Source of the DNA: an uncultured Dokdonia sp.
GTDB taxonomy: Bacteria > Bacteroidota > Bacteroidia > Flavobacteriales > Flavobacteriaceae
Length of the DNA: 59,558 bases
Reading direction: 5' to 3'
Assembly: GCA_938002835.1 (NCBI GenBank)
Contig: CALKZS010000005.1
Span: forward strand, 1-59,558
Part shown: positions 45,084-53,523 of the stretch, piece after piece
How positions within the stretch are numbered: the first letter of the stretch is position 1
How the letters are laid out: each line of letters starts with the position of its first letter
Made by a program: the position numbers and the translations under genes
The notes under the pieces: generated by a model
What the model saw: only the letters and a program-made list of their open reading frames with translations
What the model was told of the DNA's origin: nothing
The model's database searches: none

Positions 45084-47207
45084 ATGCGTTACAAACTAGT
45101 AATTCTTTTAGCACTCATAAGTTTTTCTGTTAAAACACAAGTAGTGTTAAATGATTTTGAAAAATATCCAGTATTTCCATCTTGTCAAGAGGTTACTGTA
45201 AGTGATATCCCTAACTGTTTTAATACAACACTCATAAATTTTGTGATTACAAATTTTGAAGTACCTGCCATTACAGAGCGAGAAAAGTATGAAGGTAAGA
45301 TGGTACTTCTTTTTGAAGTTACAGCAGAAGGAAAATTTAAGCTTTTATATACAGATGCCATTTATGAAGAGCTCAAAGCAGAAGCTCAGAATGTATTTAA
45401 TAAATTACCGCAAATTGAGCCAGGTACTTATAATGCTTCACCTACCTATATGCAGTTTAGTCTACCTGTTTTACTCCCGCTTTCGCGAAATAAAATAGGA
45501 GATCTAGATACGATATCTAATAATGAAACTGGAGTAGAGGTATCACAGCCTGATACTCCCAAAAACCCAATGCAACAAGAATATGATCGTATTCAGAATG
45601 AGAAATTTGAAATAAAAAATAAATACGAGAGTGGTCTAAATATTCCTTTTTCACATCAAGTATACAGTCGTTTTGATCAAGAGCTTAATCTTGTAGGAAC
45701 AAATTCGCACACAGCAAGCAAACCCTTTTTGTATAATACGGTAAATCCTTATTACAATTTTGAAGAAAAAAATAATGCATTAAAGAAAGAGAAGAAAACC
45801 TGGTTTGGTAAAAAATGGTCTAATGAACATATGGTTCAAATTCAAGGAGAAGACTATTGGATAACATTAGATCCAGCTGCAGACTTACAATTAGGAGTTG
45901 AGACAGATGATGCAAAAACATCTTCATTTACATATAATAATACGCGAGCAGTTTACATACAAGGAGGACTGGGTAAAAAGCTTAATTTCTTTGCAGCAGT
46001 ATACGAGAGTCAAGGTCGCTTTGCCGAATACTTTAATCAGTTTGCTCGATCTTTAAGGCCAGATGGAGGAAATCCAGCAATTATTCCAAGTAGAGGGATT
46101 GCAAAATTAGGTAACAATGGTGATTTTGATTACCCTGTTGCCGAAGGCTATGTTTCTTATACTCCAAACAAATATTTCAACATACAATTAGGTCACGGAA
46201 AACAATTTATAGGAGATGGATATAGATCATTGTTGCTAAGTGATAATGCAAGTTATTTTCCATATTTTAAGCTCAATACTAATTTCTGGAAGTTAAAATA
46301 TACTAATACCTGGACATCTCTTAGAGATGTGCGTCCAGAAGTTACAGCAGATGGAGCTTTTAGAACAAAGTTTATGAGTAATCATTATCTTAGTTGGAAT
46401 GTAAGTAAAAAACTTAATCTAGGATTTTTTGAATCTGTTATTTGGGAAGACGAAAACGGAAGAGGCTTTGATTTTAATTTCTTAAATCCAGTGATTTTTT
46501 ATAGAGCTATTGAGTTTTCTACTGGTTCCAGAGGCGGTAATGCACTTATAGGTCTCACTGGGAAATATAAATTTAATGATCGTTTTAATGTGTATGGACA
46601 ACTCGTTATAGATGAGTTTTCTGGGAGAGATGTTTTTAGTGGTAATCAAAGTTACAAAAATAAACAAGGCTTCCAGCTTGGTGCAAAATACTACGACGCT
46701 TTTGGTGTAAGTAACTTAACACTTCAAGGCGAGCTTAATCAAGTGCGACCATATGTATATTCTAATAATGAGATCCAGCTCAATTACGGACACGCAAACC
46801 AGTCTCTGGCACATCAGTGGGGAGCAAACTTTAGAGAGTTTATAGCTATTGCTCGTTATGAGCACGATCGATGGTATGGAAGTGCAAAAGTAATAATAGG
46901 AACCCGTGGTTTTGAGATAGGAGACATTAATGAGGTGTATTATGGAGGAAGTATTTTTGGAAATGATGAAAACAGACTATCAGATACAGGTATTGCCCTT
47001 TTTCAAGGAAATAGAGTAGATAGCTTTTATGCAGATGTAGAGCTAGGATACCTCATTAATCCAGAAACGAATCTCAAGGTATATGTAAATCCTATTTATA
47101 GAGATTTTAATGCCGAAATTCAAGATACACAAGCATCAGATACAAATACATTATGGTTTAATATAGGTTTTAGAACAGATCTTTTTAATTGGTATTATGA
47201 TTATTAA
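45084..47207 (+). CDS. RemB-like gliding motility protein (TonB-C-like domain plus Wzi-like barrel)
   Basis: 707 residues with a signal peptide (MRYKLVILLALISFSVKTQ). Residues ~27-131 resemble the TonB C-terminal domain of the two preceding genes: PVFPSCQ...IPNCFN, AEAQNVFNKLPQIEPGTY and FSLPV. A coiled linker (~150-180) follows, then an outer-membrane barrel related to RemB/Wzi (NIQLGHGKQFIGDGYRSLLLSDNASYFPYFKL, and a C-terminal Phe-rich strand NIGFRTDLFNWYYDY). RemB is implicated in Flavobacterium gliding. A partial palindrome at 45479 encodes LSRN. Confidence 0.7.
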   Translation: MRYKLVILLALISFSVKTQVVLNDFEKYPVFPSCQEVTVSDIPNCFNTTLINFVITNFEVPAITEREKYEGKMVLLFEVTAEGKFKLLYTDAIYEELKAEAQNVFNKLPQIEPGTYNASPTYMQFSLPVLLPLSRNKIGDLDTISNNETGVEVSQPDTPKNPMQQEYDRIQNEKFEIKNKYESGLNIPFSHQVYSRFDQELNLVGTNSHTASKPFLYNTVNPYYNFEEKNNALKKEKKTWFGKKWSNEHMVQIQGEDYWITLDPAADLQLGVETDDAKTSSFTYNNTRAVYIQGGLGKKLNFFAAVYESQGRFAEYFNQFARSLRPDGGNPAIIPSRGIAKLGNNGDFDYPVAEGYVSYTPNKYFNIQLGHGKQFIGDGYRSLLLSDNASYFPYFKLNTNFWKLKYTNTWTSLRDVRPEVTADGAFRTKFMSNHYLSWNVSKKLNLGFFESVIWEDENGRGFDFNFLNPVIFYRAIEFSTGSRGGNALIGLTGKYKFNDRFNVYGQLVIDEFSGRDVFSGNQSYKNKQGFQLGAKYYDAFGVSNLTLQGELNQVRPYVYSNNEIQLNYGHANQSLAHQWGANFREFIAIARYEHDRWYGSAKVIIGTRGFEIGDINEVYYGGSIFGNDENRLSDTGIALFQGNRVDSFYADVELGYLINPETNLKVYVNPIYRDFNAEIQDTQASDTNTLWFNIGFRTDLFNWYYDY
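45479..45492. repeat. Degenerate palindrome copy (GCTTTCGCGAAATA)
   Basis: Left half and centre are intact; the right end has changed. It lies at the domain boundary of the RemB-like gene. Confidence 0.5.
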
Positions 47208-47413
47208 TACATATATAATAATAGGTAGTGAGTTCTAAGTCGAAAAGGTTTCGCTTTTTTAAACTAAGTCTATTCTTTTAATTTTGATCTAAAATAATAA
47301 AAGCTTAATACATACTAATTGGTAATGTAATTATTCGAATTTAAGGTGTTTATGTTTTTTATTTCATATATCGAAGGTTATACCTTATAGGTGTAATCAA
47401 TATCTATAAAAAA

Positions 47414-48133
47414 ATGATAAAGGAAAAAATAAAAAATTTATTAGGTCGAAATAATCAATTAGAAATAATTCGACAAAATAAAGAATTAGAGTGGGCGCAT
47501 ATATACCACGATTCTATAAGAGATAAAGAATGGTTGAAAAATTTATCCTTAAATATAGGTAGATGGGCAGGTAATTATTCTTTTTTTTATGTGCTTAACC
47601 GAGTTTTAAATGATTATAGGCCAAAAAAAATTTTAGAGTTTGGTCTTGGAGAATCTTCAAAAGTAATTTCCACTTATCTAGAACATTATTTAATAAATTC
47701 TGATCATACTATAATTGAACAAGATGATAATTGGAGAAATCATTTTAATAATCACTTTAAGTTATCTTATCGATCTCTTGTTCATATTCTTCCTATACAG
47801 AATAATATTGTAAAAGGTTTTGAGACAAAAGGTTATAAGGGAATTGAAGAATATGTTACAGAAAAGTATGACTTATACATTGTTGACGGTCCTTTTGGAT
47901 CAATTAATTACTCTCGTTATGATATCATTAATATAGTTAAGAAATTAAGTAAGAACGATGAATGTATAATAATACTGGATGACTATAATAGAAAAGGAGA
48001 AAAGCAAACATTTGTCGATTTAATAAAAATTTTCAAAGAAAAAGATATGGAGGTATATCAAAGTATCTATGAAGGGACAAAATCAGTAGCTGTCATTGGT
48101 ACTAAAAAGTATCAGTTTATTAAAAGTCTATAG
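47414..48133 (+). CDS. Class I methyltransferase-like protein, unknown substrate
   Basis: 239 residues. The Rossmann-type motif PKKILEFGLGESSKVISTYLEHYL and the second strand KYDLYIVDGPFG, followed by ECIIILDDYNR, suggest a SAM-binding fold of the kind found near polysaccharide genes. No signal peptide. The gene is AT-rich with Lys/Asn/Ile-heavy codons and stands alone, 206 bp from remB. Activity cannot be assigned. Confidence 0.6.
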   Translation: MIKEKIKNLLGRNNQLEIIRQNKELEWAHIYHDSIRDKEWLKNLSLNIGRWAGNYSFFYVLNRVLNDYRPKKILEFGLGESSKVISTYLEHYLINSDHTIIEQDDNWRNHFNNHFKLSYRSLVHILPIQNNIVKGFETKGYKGIEEYVTEKYDLYIVDGPFGSINYSRYDIINIVKKLSKNDECIIILDDYNRKGEKQTFVDLIKIFKEKDMEVYQSIYEGTKSVAVIGTKKYQFIKSL

Positions 48134-48208
48134 AAACCAATAAATATTTAATAAAGAGTTTATTGTCTTTTAATTAAAGACTAATCTTTTGTTACATTTT
48201 TGCCATAA

Positions 48209-49129
48209 ATGAAAATAACTGATAAAGAAATACAAGCTGACTACAAAAATAGAATTAACCGAGTTTTTGAATTTATTGACAAAAACTTGGAATTAGATTT
48301 GTCATTAAACGTAGTTTCAGAAATTGCTTTTTTCTCACCGTTTCATTTCCATAGAGTTTTCAAATTTATTACTGGAGAAACTTTAAACGAATATGTAACA
48401 AGACGGAGAATTGAAAAATCAGCTTTGGATTTACTACATAAAAGTATCACTGCAACAGAAATAGCATACAAATACGGATTTAGTGATAACTCATCCTATT
48501 CAAGAACTTTCAAAAAATATTATGGAGTAAGCCCAACTGAATTTAAAAAACAAAACCCAAATAGACATAGCAAGATTCGCCACCTCAAAAGCAAGAATGG
48601 ACAAGAATATCCTGACTATGAAAAATATATTTGCATCATTAATAATCTAAAAAAATGGATAAAAATGAATACAAACATTGAGGTTAAAGATACTCCTGAA
48701 TTGAATCTAGCAGGAGTAACGCATATTGGAATAAATGGTGTTGAAAATGGCTTTGAAACACTTATAGAGTGGGCAAATTCAAAAGGCCTGTTGAAAGATC
48801 CAGAAGCTAAGATTGGTAGAGTTTTTTACGATAGTATTAAAGTTACAGCACCCGACAAAGTTCGGATGAGTATATTTTTAACAACAAATAAACCTTTCGA
48901 AGCCGAAGGCGAGATTAATAAATTAACTATTAATAAGGGAAAATGCATCGTTGGTCGTTTTGAAATCGCACCAAACGAATTTGAAAAATCTTGGACAGGT
49001 CTTTTTATTTGGATGAATGAAAACGGATACAAAAAAAGCATAGAAAACCCTTTTGAAATTTATCATAATGACTACAGAGAACATCCAGAGAATAAATTTA
49101 TAGTAGATCTGTATATTCCTATTGAATGA
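48209..49129 (+). CDS. AraC family regulator with GyrI-like effector domain
   Basis: 306 residues. The N-terminal double helix-turn-helix (LSLNVVSEIAFFSPFHFHRVFKFITGETLNEYVTRRRIEKSA; ITATEIAYKYGFSDNSSYSRTFKKYYGVSPTEFKKQ) is AraC-type. The C-terminal ~150 residues (IEVKDTPELNLAGVTHIGINGVENGFETLIEWA ... GRFEIAPNEFEKSWTGLFIWMNENGY) are a GyrI/SOUL-like small-molecule-binding domain, as in Rob or BmrR-type sensors. Probably a drug or stress-responsive activator; the target is unknown. A TACATTTTTG element lies 9 bp before the ATG. Confidence 0.9.
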   Translation: MKITDKEIQADYKNRINRVFEFIDKNLELDLSLNVVSEIAFFSPFHFHRVFKFITGETLNEYVTRRRIEKSALDLLHKSITATEIAYKYGFSDNSSYSRTFKKYYGVSPTEFKKQNPNRHSKIRHLKSKNGQEYPDYEKYICIINNLKKWIKMNTNIEVKDTPELNLAGVTHIGINGVENGFETLIEWANSKGLLKDPEAKIGRVFYDSIKVTAPDKVRMSIFLTTNKPFEAEGEINKLTINKGKCIVGRFEIAPNEFEKSWTGLFIWMNENGYKKSIENPFEIYHNDYREHPENKFIVDLYIPIE

Positions 49130-49277
49130 ACTAGATAAGAAAACAGTAGAGAAATACGTAAGCTTATTTTTGTTATATATTATTATGTGATTTATATCGA
49201 TTTTAGGAAGGTGTAAACCAATTAATCAGTAGTATATTTGAAAAGAGATAGGTTTAAAACAATTAGTAAACTTGTAA

Positions 49278-49778
49278 ATGATATATCCTAATTACAATTT
49301 TAGAAAACAATGTGCAAATTGTGATGATTGGTATGTGGTTGTAGATGGAGTAATGGGAGGTAAATCTCAAGGATCTATTAAGTATACAGAGACTAGTATT
49401 GTTTTTTCAGGAAATGTGAGTCTTGAAAATAATGGAGGTTTTACCTCAATTAGAACAAAAGAACACAATTTTGATCTCTCAAAATATAGTACAGTTATTA
49501 TAAAGTATAAATCTACGGGTCAAGATTTTTCTTTCTACTTAAACCGATATAGAAAGCATTATGAGCCAAAATTTAGAATAGACCTTCCCATTACAAACAA
49601 TCATTGGGAAGAAGTGGTAGTGCCTTTGAAACATTTTAAAATTGTAAAACTAGGTAAAGAAATAGAGGGCATTATCACACAGAACGATTTTGAGAGTATT
49701 ATAAAGTTAGGTTTTATTTCAAATACAAAGGCAGCTACAGAGTTTTCTCTAGAGTTAGATTATGTGAAGTTTGAGTAA
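49278..49778 (+). CDS. CIA30 family protein
   Basis: 166 residues. The opening WYVVVDGVMGGKSQGSIKYTETSIVFSGNVSLENNGGFTSIRT and the end LELDYVKFE define the CIA30/NDUFAF1-like beta-jelly-roll (galactose-binding-like) family. The eukaryotic member assists complex I assembly; bacterial members have no settled role. No signal peptide. Repeat R copy B starts about 15 bp after its stop. Confidence 0.85.
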   Translation: MIYPNYNFRKQCANCDDWYVVVDGVMGGKSQGSIKYTETSIVFSGNVSLENNGGFTSIRTKEHNFDLSKYSTVIIKYKSTGQDFSFYLNRYRKHYEPKFRIDLPITNNHWEEVVVPLKHFKIVKLGKEIEGIITQNDFESIIKLGFISNTKAATEFSLELDYVKFE

Positions 49779-49792
49779 TTTATTTTCAGAAG

Positions 49793-49912
49793 TATTTTTA
49801 AATAGCTACCATCTATTATACAACTATTTTTTACAAGATCGCTTTCGCGAAAGCAAACACTTGTGTAACAAACAAAGGCTTATTACAACTGTTATATAGA
49901 ATGATAAAATTA
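49793..49912. repeat. Intergenic repeat R, copy B (uninterrupted)
   Basis: About 120 bp that match the flanks of MITE copy 1 (15192-15237 and 15445-15518, reverse-complemented), joined without the MITE at 49869/49870. It holds a perfect palindrome at 49851-49864. The stretch 49913-50013 shows nothing recognisable. Confidence 0.82.
49851..49864. repeat. GCTTTCGCGAAAGC palindrome (intergenic, in repeat R)
   Basis: Perfect 14-mer with C at 49850. The matching position in R copy A has one substitution. Confidence 0.95.
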
Positions 49913-50013
49913 GGACTCATTGCTATGGCACATAACTTGAAAAAAGTGACTCTAGCGATCTAAAAAAACCTATCCATACTTTTAACTCTTAACTAACAAC
50001 TTTATAACTATTT

Positions 50014-50212
50014 TAACGTGAGTTCGATATAAAAATTACTGTATATCAATTAGTTGCAAAATAAATCAACTTACAAGCTTACTTTGATTATAAAAAATGA
50101 GTTTTAATTAACTAAAAACGTAAAAATCTGACTTACATTTCAATAAACAACAAGTAACAAAGACATAAAACACTTAATAATCAAATAAATTTCTTATATC
50201 GAACTCACGTTA
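50014..50212 (+). mobile_element. MITE-like element, copy 2 (199 bp)
   Basis: Same 19-bp terminal inverted repeats, at 50014-50032 and 50194-50212, with an interior matching copy 1 in opposite orientation. No ORF. TTT flanks both ends, so a 2-3-bp target duplication is possible. It lies between the CIA30 gene and the metK terminator. Confidence 0.8.
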
Positions 50213-50249
50213 TTTTAAAAACTGATAAAAATAGACTCTCTAAAATATA

Positions 50250-50280
50250 AAAAACCGCCTAAATAGTTTTTAGACGGCCT
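50250..50280 (-). terminator. Intrinsic terminator after metK
   Basis: Minus strand: CCGTCTAAA, short loop, TTTAGGCGG (one G-U pair), then TTTTT. It lies 26 bp past the metK stop. Confidence 0.8.
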
Positions 50281-50305
50281 CTTTTTTAATTTTATAATAT
50301 AACGT

Positions 50306-51559
50306 TTATAAAGAAAAAGCTTCTTTTACTTTAGTTACATAATCAAGTTTTTCCCAAGTAAATAATTCTACTTCGATATCTTTTTTCTTTCCGTTAAAAC
50401 TCTCAAAGGTCTTTGTGATTGTTTCATTAACACGACCCATATGGCCATATGCTGCTGTCTCACTATAGATGGGAGAACGTAATTTGAGTCTGCTTTCTAT
50501 GGCAGATGGTCGCATATCAAATAACTCAGTTACTTTTTGAGCGATCTCACCATCTGTAGCATCTACATTAGAAGTTCCATAGGTATCTATAAAAATACCC
50601 ATAGGTTCTACAACGCCTATAGCGTATGAAACTTGAACGAGTACTTCACTTGCCACACCAGCGGCAACTAGATTTTTTGCGATATGACGTGTAGCATATG
50701 CAGCCGATCTGTCTACTTTAGAAGGATCTTTTCCAGAAAAAGCCCCACCACCGTGAGCGCCTTTACCTCCATAGGTGTCTACTATAATTTTACGTCCAGT
50801 AAGACCTGTATCACCGTGAGGGCCTCCTATTACAAATTTGCCAGTAGGATTGATATGATATTTTATGTCATTGTTAAAAAGGCTAGCAATCTCTTCAGGT
50901 AAGTTACCAATAACACGTGGTATTAATATCTCTTTTATATCTCTACGAATGCGTTCTAGCATTACTTTATCTTCATCAAAATCATCGTGTTGAGTTGATA
51001 CTACAATAGCTTCTATACGTTGTGGTACATTATCATCGCTATACTCTATGGTTACTTGTGCTTTTGCATCTGGTCTTAAGTAGGTGATTTCATCGTTTTC
51101 GCGACGTAAGTGACCTAGCGCTACTAAAAGTTTATGAGAAAGTTCTAAAGCCAGCGGCATATAGTTTTCTGTTTCTTTGGTAGCATACCCAAACATCATT
51201 CCTTGGTCACCAGCTCCTTGTTCTTCTTTTGTCTCTCGGTCTACACCACGATTTATATCATCAGACTGCTCGTGTATAGCAGAGAGTACACCACAAGAGT
51301 TACCATCAAACATATACTCACCTTTAGTATACCCTATTTTGTTAATGGTCTCTCTAGCAATTTTTTGAACATCTAAGTATGCACTGCTTTTTACTTCTCC
51401 TGCAAGTACTACTTGTCCTGTAGTAACGAGCGTTTCGCAAGCTACTTTAGAGTCTTTGTCAAATGCTAAAAAATGATCTATTAAAGCGTCAGAAATTTGA
51501 TCTGCAACTTTATCTGGATGTCCTTCAGAAACACTTTCTGAGGTAAATAAATAAGCCAT
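50306..51559 (-). CDS. metK: S-adenosylmethionine synthase
   Basis: 417 residues. It makes SAM from methionine and ATP. Family motifs: [54 protein letters not shown] and [20 protein letters not shown]. Complete and cytoplasmic. It has its own promoter and a SAM-II-like leader at 51655-51703, suggesting feedback by its product. It is divergent from the methionine synthesis operon. Confidence 0.97.
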   Translation of the reverse strand: MAYLFTSESVSEGHPDKVADQISDALIDHFLAFDKDSKVACETLVTTGQVVLAGEVKSSAYLDVQKIARETINKIGYTKGEYMFDGNSCGVLSAIHEQSDDINRGVDRETKEEQGAGDQGMMFGYATKETENYMPLALELSHKLLVALGHLRRENDEITYLRPDAKAQVTIEYSDDNVPQRIEAIVVSTQHDDFDEDKVMLERIRRDIKEILIPRVIGNLPEEIASLFNNDIKYHINPTGKFVIGGPHGDTGLTGRKIIVDTYGGKGAHGGGAFSGKDPSKVDRSAAYATRHIAKNLVAAGVASEVLVQVSYAIGVVEPMGIFIDTYGTSNVDATDGEIAQKVTELFDMRPSAIESRLKLRSPIYSETAAYGHMGRVNETITKTFESFNGKKKDIEVELFTWEKLDYVTKVKEAFSL

Positions 51560-51568
51560 AAGCCTTTT

Positions 51569-51667
51569 TTAAAAATTAGTAGGGACGTGATTTGACGAGC
51601 AATAGATATAAACATAACACGTAAGAATGAGAAAAGTAAAAGATTCTGCGTGTTTGATTTTAGCCAT
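51569..51667 (-). CDS. Possible 32-codon leader ORF of metK
   Basis: It begins at the AUG of the conserved AAAUGGCUAAA of the SAM-II-like aptamer and ends with TAA 9 bp before the metK ATG. It starts MAKIKHAESFTFLILTCY. The AUG is fixed by the aptamer consensus, so the ORF may be accidental. If translated, it would compete with ligand-bound RNA. No ribosome-binding site is obvious. Confidence 0.2.
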   Translation of the reverse strand: MAKIKHAESFTFLILTCYVYIYCSSNHVPTNF

Positions 51668-51703
51668 TTTTTAAGGAGGTTGCAAGCAGTCAAATCTATC
51701 CTC
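51655..51703 (-). promoter_or_regulatory. SAM-II riboswitch (metK leader)
   Basis: On the minus strand the order of conserved blocks matches SAM-II: P1 strand GAGG, then GAUUUGA, CUGCUUGCAA, P1 strand CCUC, then AAAAAUGGCUAAAAUC. The blocks GAUUU, UUGCAA, AAAUG and GCUAAAA line up with the known SAM-II consensus. It starts about 15 nt after the metK -7 element and about 95 nt before the ATG, so it is at the very 5' end of the transcript. Confidence 0.75.
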
Positions 51704-51718
51704 TATATTATTACAATG

Positions 51719-51749
51719 CAAATGTATAAGGTTTAATAATTGTGTGCAA
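51719..51749 (-). promoter_or_regulatory. metK promoter (-33 TTG / -7 TACATTTG)
   Basis: Minus strand: TTG at 51749-51747, 20 bp, TACATTTG at 51726-51719. Both elements and the spacing fit the Bacteroidetes housekeeping promoter. The SAM-II aptamer follows at once. Confidence 0.65.
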
Positions 51750-52004
51750 GGAAGATGGCATCGTTCATACTTCTAATAGATGATTTTTATAAGGACATAT
51801 CCTATTAATGTGATGATTAGTAGCTGTTTGAAGTTTGTTGTAGGTTTTTTTAAAGATTGCTAAATGCTTGTTAAAGTTTTTAGTGTAATATAAGTGGTGT
51901 TTAGAGTAAATTAAGAAATATTTTCTATGATTATATATTAAAAAAGATAAAAATTCTAAATATTATTTTTTAATATTATTTTTTAAACTTTTTTTCTAAA
52001 AAAT

Positions 52005-52036
52005 TTGGATGTTACATTTTAATTTCACAATATTTG
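52005..52036 (+). promoter_or_regulatory. Putative promoter of the met operon
   Basis: TTG at 52005-52007, 21 bp, then AATATTTG at 52029-52036 (one mismatch to TAnnTTTG). It places the transcript start about 20 nt before the SAM-I aptamer. The rest of 51750-52004 is AT-rich with no other recognisable feature. Confidence 0.4.
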
Positions 52037-52065
52037 TGCTCACAAAGTTCAACGACTTATTGAAA

Positions 52066-52187
52066 TGTTATCAAGAAAGACCGAGGGAATGACCCATTGA
52101 CGTCTTAGCAACCCTTTCACTTAGAAAGAAGGTGCTACATTCTACCCATATAGTTGATCATTACCAACTTTTTGAGGATAGATAACA
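52066..52187 (+). promoter_or_regulatory. SAM-I (S-box) riboswitch
   Basis: P1 is formed by TGTTATC (52066-52072) and GATAACA (52181-52187). Between them lie the SAM-I core blocks in order: AGAAAGACCGAGGGAAUGACCC, UGACGUCUUAGCAACCC, GAAGGUGCUACAUUC, and the P4 hairpin AGUUG...CAACU followed by GAGGAUAGAUAAC. It precedes metX, as expected for control of methionine synthesis by SAM. Confidence 0.93.
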
Positions 52188-52224
52188 TCGCTTACAGCAC
52201 TATGCTGTTTCGAGTGATTTTCTT
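52187..52224 (+). terminator. Possible expression-platform terminator of the SAM-I riboswitch
   Basis: A hairpin directly after P1: ATCGCT-ACAGC against GCTGT-AGTGAT with an ACTAT loop, then TTTTCTT. It overlaps the last base of the aptamer P1, as expected if P1 opening and terminator formation are linked. Confidence 0.45.
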
Positions 52225-52287
52225 ATAATATTTTACATAATAACTCTCTATGGAATAGAGCAGCAATTTAACTTTTGAATATAATCT

Positions 52288-52458
52288 ATGTGCAGAATGT
52301 ATATAGATTTTAAAAATCAAAAAAAGAAAATGGGCATAATATATATGACACAAAAAGAGAATGTAGGAGTGACTATAGATGTAGAGAGCTTATCTATAGA
52401 GCTTACGACTATAGAAGATATCATATTTAATACTAAAATTACAAGTGTTTTGATGTAA
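52288..52458 (+). CDS. Possible 56-residue leader ORF between SAM-I and metX
   Basis: An open frame from ATG 52288 to TAA 52458. The part after the internal ATG at 52345 (MTQKENVGVTIDVESLSIEL) looks protein-like, with a Thr/Ile/Glu-rich pattern. It ends 87 bp before metX. No family is recognised and no ribosome-binding site is clear. It may be a small protein of the met operon or chance. Confidence 0.3.
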   Translation: MCRMYIDFKNQKKKMGIIYMTQKENVGVTIDVESLSIELTTIEDIIFNTKITSVLM

Positions 52459-52545
52459 TAAAGTCTTGGGTAGCTTCTTTTTGTTTGCCTCTGAATAAGA
52501 AGAAGAAAAAGAAGTAATTCTAAATTAAAAGTTGCCAAAATTAAT

Positions 52546-53523
52546 ATGCTACATTTTCATCATATATCAGATTTTCAAACGCACGCAGGATATACTTGCC
52601 ATCTTGATGTGAGTTATCGTTTATATGGACTTGAGTTGGGAAAAGCTCCTATTGTATTAGTAAATCACGCCCTTACTGGTAATTCTCAAGTGACTGGGCC
52701 AGATGGATGGTGGAGCGATTTAATAGGGCAAGAAAAGATTATAGATACACACTATTTTACCATACTTGCTATAGATATTCCTGGTAATGGTCACGCTGGA
52801 GATGCAAGTCATCTCATTCGTAATTACAAGCAGTTTAATAATGCAGATATAGCACGCGTACAGTATGAAATACTCAAAAAATTAGACATTTCAAAGTTGT
52901 TTGCAGTTATAGGGGGATCTTTAGGAGGGCAGATTGCTTGGGAACTTGCCATACAACACGCAGGTCTTGTAGAGAATTTGATTCCTATAGCTTCAGATTG
53001 GAAAGCGACAGACTGGGTAATTGCGCAATGCCGTATTCAAGATCAAATATTAAATAACTCTTTACAGCCCATTAATGATGCACGTATGCACGCGATGACC
53101 TTTTATCGCACACCAGCTTCTTTTAAATCAAAATTTAATAGAACTAAAAGAGATAATGAAACTTATAATATTGAAAGCTGGTTATTGCATCACGGTAAAA
53201 AATTATCAGAACGTTTTACATTAAGTGCTTATAAATTGATGAATCAATTATTACTTAGTGCAGATATTACTGCAGGTGTGACTAGTTTAAAAGATATAGC
53301 ACATTATATAAAAGGAAATGTACATCTTGTTGCTATAGATACAGACGGTCTTTTTCTAGCTAATGAAATTTATGACACCCATATTGTATTAAAAAATGCT
53401 GGTGTAGTATCAACTTATAATGAGATTAAATCTATACACGGGCACGATGCATTTTTAATTGAGTTTGATCAATTATCAAAAATATTAGAACCTATTTTTA
53501 AAAAAGAGTTATGTCACAAATAA
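52546..53523 (+). CDS. metX: Homoserine O-acetyltransferase family protein (MetX-like)
   Basis: 325 residues of the alpha/beta-hydrolase fold. The triad is Ser125 in VIGGSLGGQIAWE, Asp267 in AIDTDGLF and His300 in IHGHDAF, with NHALTGNSQVTG as the oxyanion-side motif. It would acylate homoserine as the first dedicated step to methionine. It is somewhat short for the family but complete. First major gene after the SAM-I riboswitch. Its end overlaps hom by 13 bp. Confidence 0.88.
   Translation: MLHFHHISDFQTHAGYTCHLDVSYRLYGLELGKAPIVLVNHALTGNSQVTGPDGWWSDLIGQEKIIDTHYFTILAIDIPGNGHAGDASHLIRNYKQFNNADIARVQYEILKKLDISKLFAVIGGSLGGQIAWELAIQHAGLVENLIPIASDWKATDWVIAQCRIQDQILNNSLQPINDARMHAMTFYRTPASFKSKFNRTKRDNETYNIESWLLHHGKKLSERFTLSAYKLMNQLLLSADITAGVTSLKDIAHYIKGNVHLVAIDTDGLFLANEIYDTHIVLKNAGVVSTYNEIKSIHGHDAFLIEFDQLSKILEPIFKKELCHK

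Noticed and set aside
47230-47275. Weak hairpin after remB as a terminator
   Set aside because: The stem is short and interrupted, with no convincing T-run directly after it.
51481-51693. 70-codon minus-strand ORF overlapping the metK start
   Set aside because: It runs through the SAM-II aptamer and into metK in another frame, with no family likeness.
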